Below, piece by piece: positions 61,993 through 64,000 of a stretch of 64,000 bases of DNA. The notes below the pieces were generated by a model. That model was not told where the DNA came from and did no database searches. It saw only the letters and a program-made list of their open reading frames with translations. The DNA is taken from the NCBI RefSeq assembly GCF_024490875.1, contig NZ_JACCLX010000008.1:1-64000 (forward strand), given 5' to 3'. A program made the position numbers and the translations under genes. The stretch is from Methanocaldococcus sp. (GTDB lineage: Archaea > AGJL01 > Methanococci > Methanococcales > Methanocaldococcaceae). The stretch's first letter is position 1. Each line of letters opens with the position of its first letter.

Positions 61993-62472
61993 ATGAAAAA
62001 AAAGAAAGATATATTAGTCGTTGGCTGTGGAAATTTGTTGTTTGGAGATGATGGATTTGGTTGTGAAGTTGTAAAAAAATTAGAGAATATTGTTCCTGAG
62101 AATGTTGAAGTTATCGATACTGGAGCAAGTGGGGCATACTACTTAATGACTTTGGTAGATGAAAACATAAAAAAAATAATTGTAGTTGATGCTATTGATT
62201 TTGGTCTAAAACCAGGAACATTGAAAAAAATAGATATTGATGAACTACCAAATCTTAAAAAATACTCTTTTGATGCTCACAATGTTCCATTATCTCCTTT
62301 TCTTAAAGAGTTACATAATAAAGGAGTAGAAGTTGTAGTTATAGGTTGTCAAGGAAAAGAATTTACAATGCCTTATATAAAGCCAGGATTGTCTAAGGAG
62401 GTTTCTGAAGCCGTAGATAAGGCAGTAGAGATGGTATTAGAGGAAATTAAAAATTTTCAAAGTAAAAGGTAA
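61993..62472 (+). CDS. Hydrogenase maturation protease (F420-reducing hydrogenase type)
   Basis: A 159-residue endopeptidase of the HycI/HybD family that trims the C-terminus of the [NiFe] hydrogenase large subunit after nickel insertion. CGNLLFGDDGFGCEVVKKLE (about 12-31) has the first acidic ligand, VVDAIDFGLKPGT the Asp, and FDAHNVPLSPFLKEL the His that bind Ni2+. It most likely serves the F420-reducing hydrogenase (FrhD/FrcD). No hydrogenase structural gene of that kind is nearby. Ehb proteins, encoded at 37.7 kb, do not seem to be its main substrate, but this is not decided by sequence. Confidence 0.87.
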   Translation: MKKKKDILVVGCGNLLFGDDGFGCEVVKKLENIVPENVEVIDTGASGAYYLMTLVDENIKKIIVVDAIDFGLKPGTLKKIDIDELPNLKKYSFDAHNVPLSPFLKELHNKGVEVVVIGCQGKEFTMPYIKPGLSKEVSEAVDKAVEMVLEEIKNFQSKR

Positions 62473-62484
62473 AGGGAGATTATA

Positions 62485-63165
62485 ATGCTAAAAGAGATAT
62501 TGTTGGGAAATGCTGAAAAACAAACGATAACTCAAATTTATGGTCCCCCAGGAGTTGGTAAAACAAATATTTGCATTATAAATTCAATAAATGCAAGTAA
62601 ATTTGGGAAAGTTATATATATAGACACTGAGGGTGGCTTGTCAATAGAAAGAATAAAGCAAATATCTCCAAATGATTACCAAAAAGTTTTAGAGAATATG
62701 ATAATATACGATGTCTTTGATTTTTATGAGCAAGATAAAATTATACAGAAGGAAGTTCCTCTAATAGCCAAAAATGCAAGTTTAATTGTAGTTGATAACA
62801 TAACTTCTTTGTATAGATTAGAGTTAGGTAATGAGGCTAACAAAAATATTATGCTCAATAAAATGCTTGGTAATCAAGTAAAAACTTTATTAAAAATAGC
62901 TAAAACCTACAACTTAGCAGTTTTAATAACAAATCAAGTTAGAGAGACAGTCAATGGCTTTGAAGCTTCTGGGGGTTCTTTATTGGAATATTGGAGTAAA
63001 TGCATAGTTAGATTAGAGAAAATTAATAGCGAAGAAAGATTGGCAATATTAGAAAAACATAGACATGCTGGAGAGGAAAAGGTTAAATTTAGAATTGTTG
63101 AAAGAGGAATAGAAATTAATAAATTACATTATTCCAAAGGTATCTCCTCTAAGTCCTCTTCTTAA
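62485..63165 (+). CDS. radB: DNA repair and recombination protein RadB
   Basis: A 226-residue RecA-fold protein without the N-terminal helix-hairpin domain of RadA, which is the sign of RadB. Walker A is YGPPGVGKTNIC (about 20-31), Walker B SLIVVDNITSLYRLE (about 94-108), and NQVRETVNGFEASGGSLLEY follows. It helps RadA in recombination in euryarchaea. Its last 42 bases overlap the convergent comA gene. Confidence 0.93.
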   Translation: MLKEILLGNAEKQTITQIYGPPGVGKTNICIINSINASKFGKVIYIDTEGGLSIERIKQISPNDYQKVLENMIIYDVFDFYEQDKIIQKEVPLIAKNASLIVVDNITSLYRLELGNEANKNIMLNKMLGNQVKTLLKIAKTYNLAVLITNQVRETVNGFEASGGSLLEYWSKCIVRLEKINSEERLAILEKHRHAGEEKVKFRIVERGIEINKLHYSKGISSKSSS

Positions 63166-63879
63166 TGTTTCTAAACTTATAACTTCATCAAAGGCAATAT
63201 TTGCCAAATTTACAGAACTACCTAATTTTAATATAAAGCCTACCTGTTGATTTTTATGTGGTGCCTCAAATATGACTTTATTTACATTTACATTTTTTAT
63301 TAATATATTTAATTCTTTCTCCTTAATTTTTCCTTCTTTATCAAATAAGCCAATACATTTACCGCTTTCTCTACCTTCAATAATAACATAATCTGCTCCA
63401 CTATCTAAATCAAAGTTTATTAATTTAATTCTATCTTCTATTGTTAATTTTTTATCTTTTTCAGGTAATTTTTTTCCTACTTCAGTTAATACTATAAATC
63501 CATAGTCTTTAGATTTTTCTATAGCAAATTTTCTTTCTTCTAAACTAATGTCTAAGGAACCGTCAGATATTTCCACAGCGTTAAAGCCCAAATTGTTACA
63601 TTCATTCAAAAATTCATCAAATTTATTTTTAAAATATGCATACTCAAATAATGTGCCTCCTGGATAAACTTTAATGTCCCAATCATTGTAATATTTAATT
63701 TTTTCAATAATTACATCTCTATCAATAACAGCAGAAGTTCCCCATCCAAGTTTTACAAAGTCTATATAGTCACCACAAACTTTTAAGTAATCTTCTACAT
63801 ACTTTGGGGGTAATCCTTTATCTAAAACAACTGTTAAACCTCTCTTATATTTATTATTTAAAAATTCAAATGCTTTCAA
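63124..63879 (-). CDS. comA: Phosphosulfolactate synthase ComA
   Basis: A 251-residue TIM-barrel enzyme that adds sulfite to phosphoenolpyruvate, the first step in coenzyme M synthesis. TVVLDKGLPPKYVEDYLKVC, FVKLGWGTSAVID, KVYPGGTLFEYAY, EISDGSLDI and EVGKKLPEKDKKLTIEDRI are family sequences. The start is a TTG at 63879 with GAGGTGAAAAT before it; no ATG fits. ComB/C/D/E are not in the window. Confidence 0.94.
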   Translation of the reverse strand: MKAFEFLNNKYKRGLTVVLDKGLPPKYVEDYLKVCGDYIDFVKLGWGTSAVIDRDVIIEKIKYYNDWDIKVYPGGTLFEYAYFKNKFDEFLNECNNLGFNAVEISDGSLDISLEERKFAIEKSKDYGFIVLTEVGKKLPEKDKKLTIEDRIKLINFDLDSGADYVIIEGRESGKCIGLFDKEGKIKEKELNILIKNVNVNKVIFEAPHKNQQVGFILKLGSSVNLANIAFDEVISLETLRRGLRGDTFGIM

Positions 63880-64000
63880 ATTTTCACCTCATAATGTTTA
63901 ACCATGTCTTTTAAGGAAATTTTTATAAACAATTTTTCTTATAATATAAATTTATTGTAAAATCATAAAAAGTTTTATGATGATTAACTATATATTTTTT

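Overview
The window is from a hyperthermophilic, hydrogenotrophic methanogen of the Methanocaldococcus group. The DNA is very AT-rich outside the two tRNA genes. Almost every start codon follows a GGTGA-type Shine-Dalgarno site at close spacing. The gene set includes methanogen-only genes: ComA (coenzyme M synthesis), fumarate reductase TfrB, a methanogenesis marker protein 7 homologue, the energy-converting hydrogenase pair EhbM/EhbO, the ADH synthase of the alternative shikimate route, and F420-hydrogenase-type proteins. Many proteins are close to M. jannaschii proteins I remember (NCX_Mj, PdxS, transketolase halves), but gene blocks are joined in a different order, so this looks like a different species of the genus.

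Layout. 1-3.8 kb is accessory: a gene-free AT-rich leader with inverted repeats, a CooC/NifH-like ATPase, and two unrecognised genes that both look frameshifted, one a secreted beta-propeller. 3.8-10.8 kb holds a U32 peptidase, the Na+/Ca2+ exchanger and TfrB on the plus strand. On the minus strand it holds translation genes (L37e, aIF2-beta), a SpoIIM-like membrane protein, a frameshifted DUF2209 gene and the pair encoding marker protein 7 and a probable Mmp17 (MCR activation). 11-12.8 kb carries tRNA-Cys and S19e, a PDCD5-like protein, a PP-loop ATPase and L39e. 12.8-18 kb (minus) runs from an rRNA-like UPF0146 protein and a radical SAM enzyme to PdxS, both transketolase halves and ribulose-phosphate epimerase, a pentose-phosphate to pyridoxal-phosphate supply line. 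18.2-24 kb is rtcB with three full-length homologous inteins.

24-37 kb is nitrogen metabolism: an aminotransferase, a second CooC-like ATPase, a split glutamate synthase (three proteins) with an F420-linked FrhB-like partner, QueC, then glnA and amtB diverging from an intergenic region with three GGAA-N6-TTCC sites that fit the NrpR operator. A circularly permuted GTPase follows. 37-42.4 kb contains a repeat-bearing spacer, ehbM-ehbO behind a 26-bp palindrome, and the iron block feoA-feoB with a divergent DtxR-type regulator. 42.4-49 kb has hemC, dph6, argC, lysA and, between the last two, a possible extracytoplasmic metal/redox operon: a secreted Tyr/Cys-rich peptide, a cell-wall-binding plus ferritin-like protein, a small membrane protein and an ArsR-type regulator.

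49-49.4 kb carries tRNA-Arg, a decayed copy of its 3' end and several hairpin repeats. 49.4-64 kb is housekeeping: CYTH protein, ACT regulator, L41e (apparent ATA start), GatC-like, DapA, S17e, chorismate mutase, PCNA, GINS, L44e, S27e, ADH synthase, phosphohexomutase, GMP synthase, SecG, CoaBC, aspartate dehydrogenase, SerB, PyrF, hydrogenase protease, RadB and ComA. Several small genes (L39e, L41e, SecG, a zinc ribbon, a 37-residue membrane peptide) were found by reading the spacers directly.
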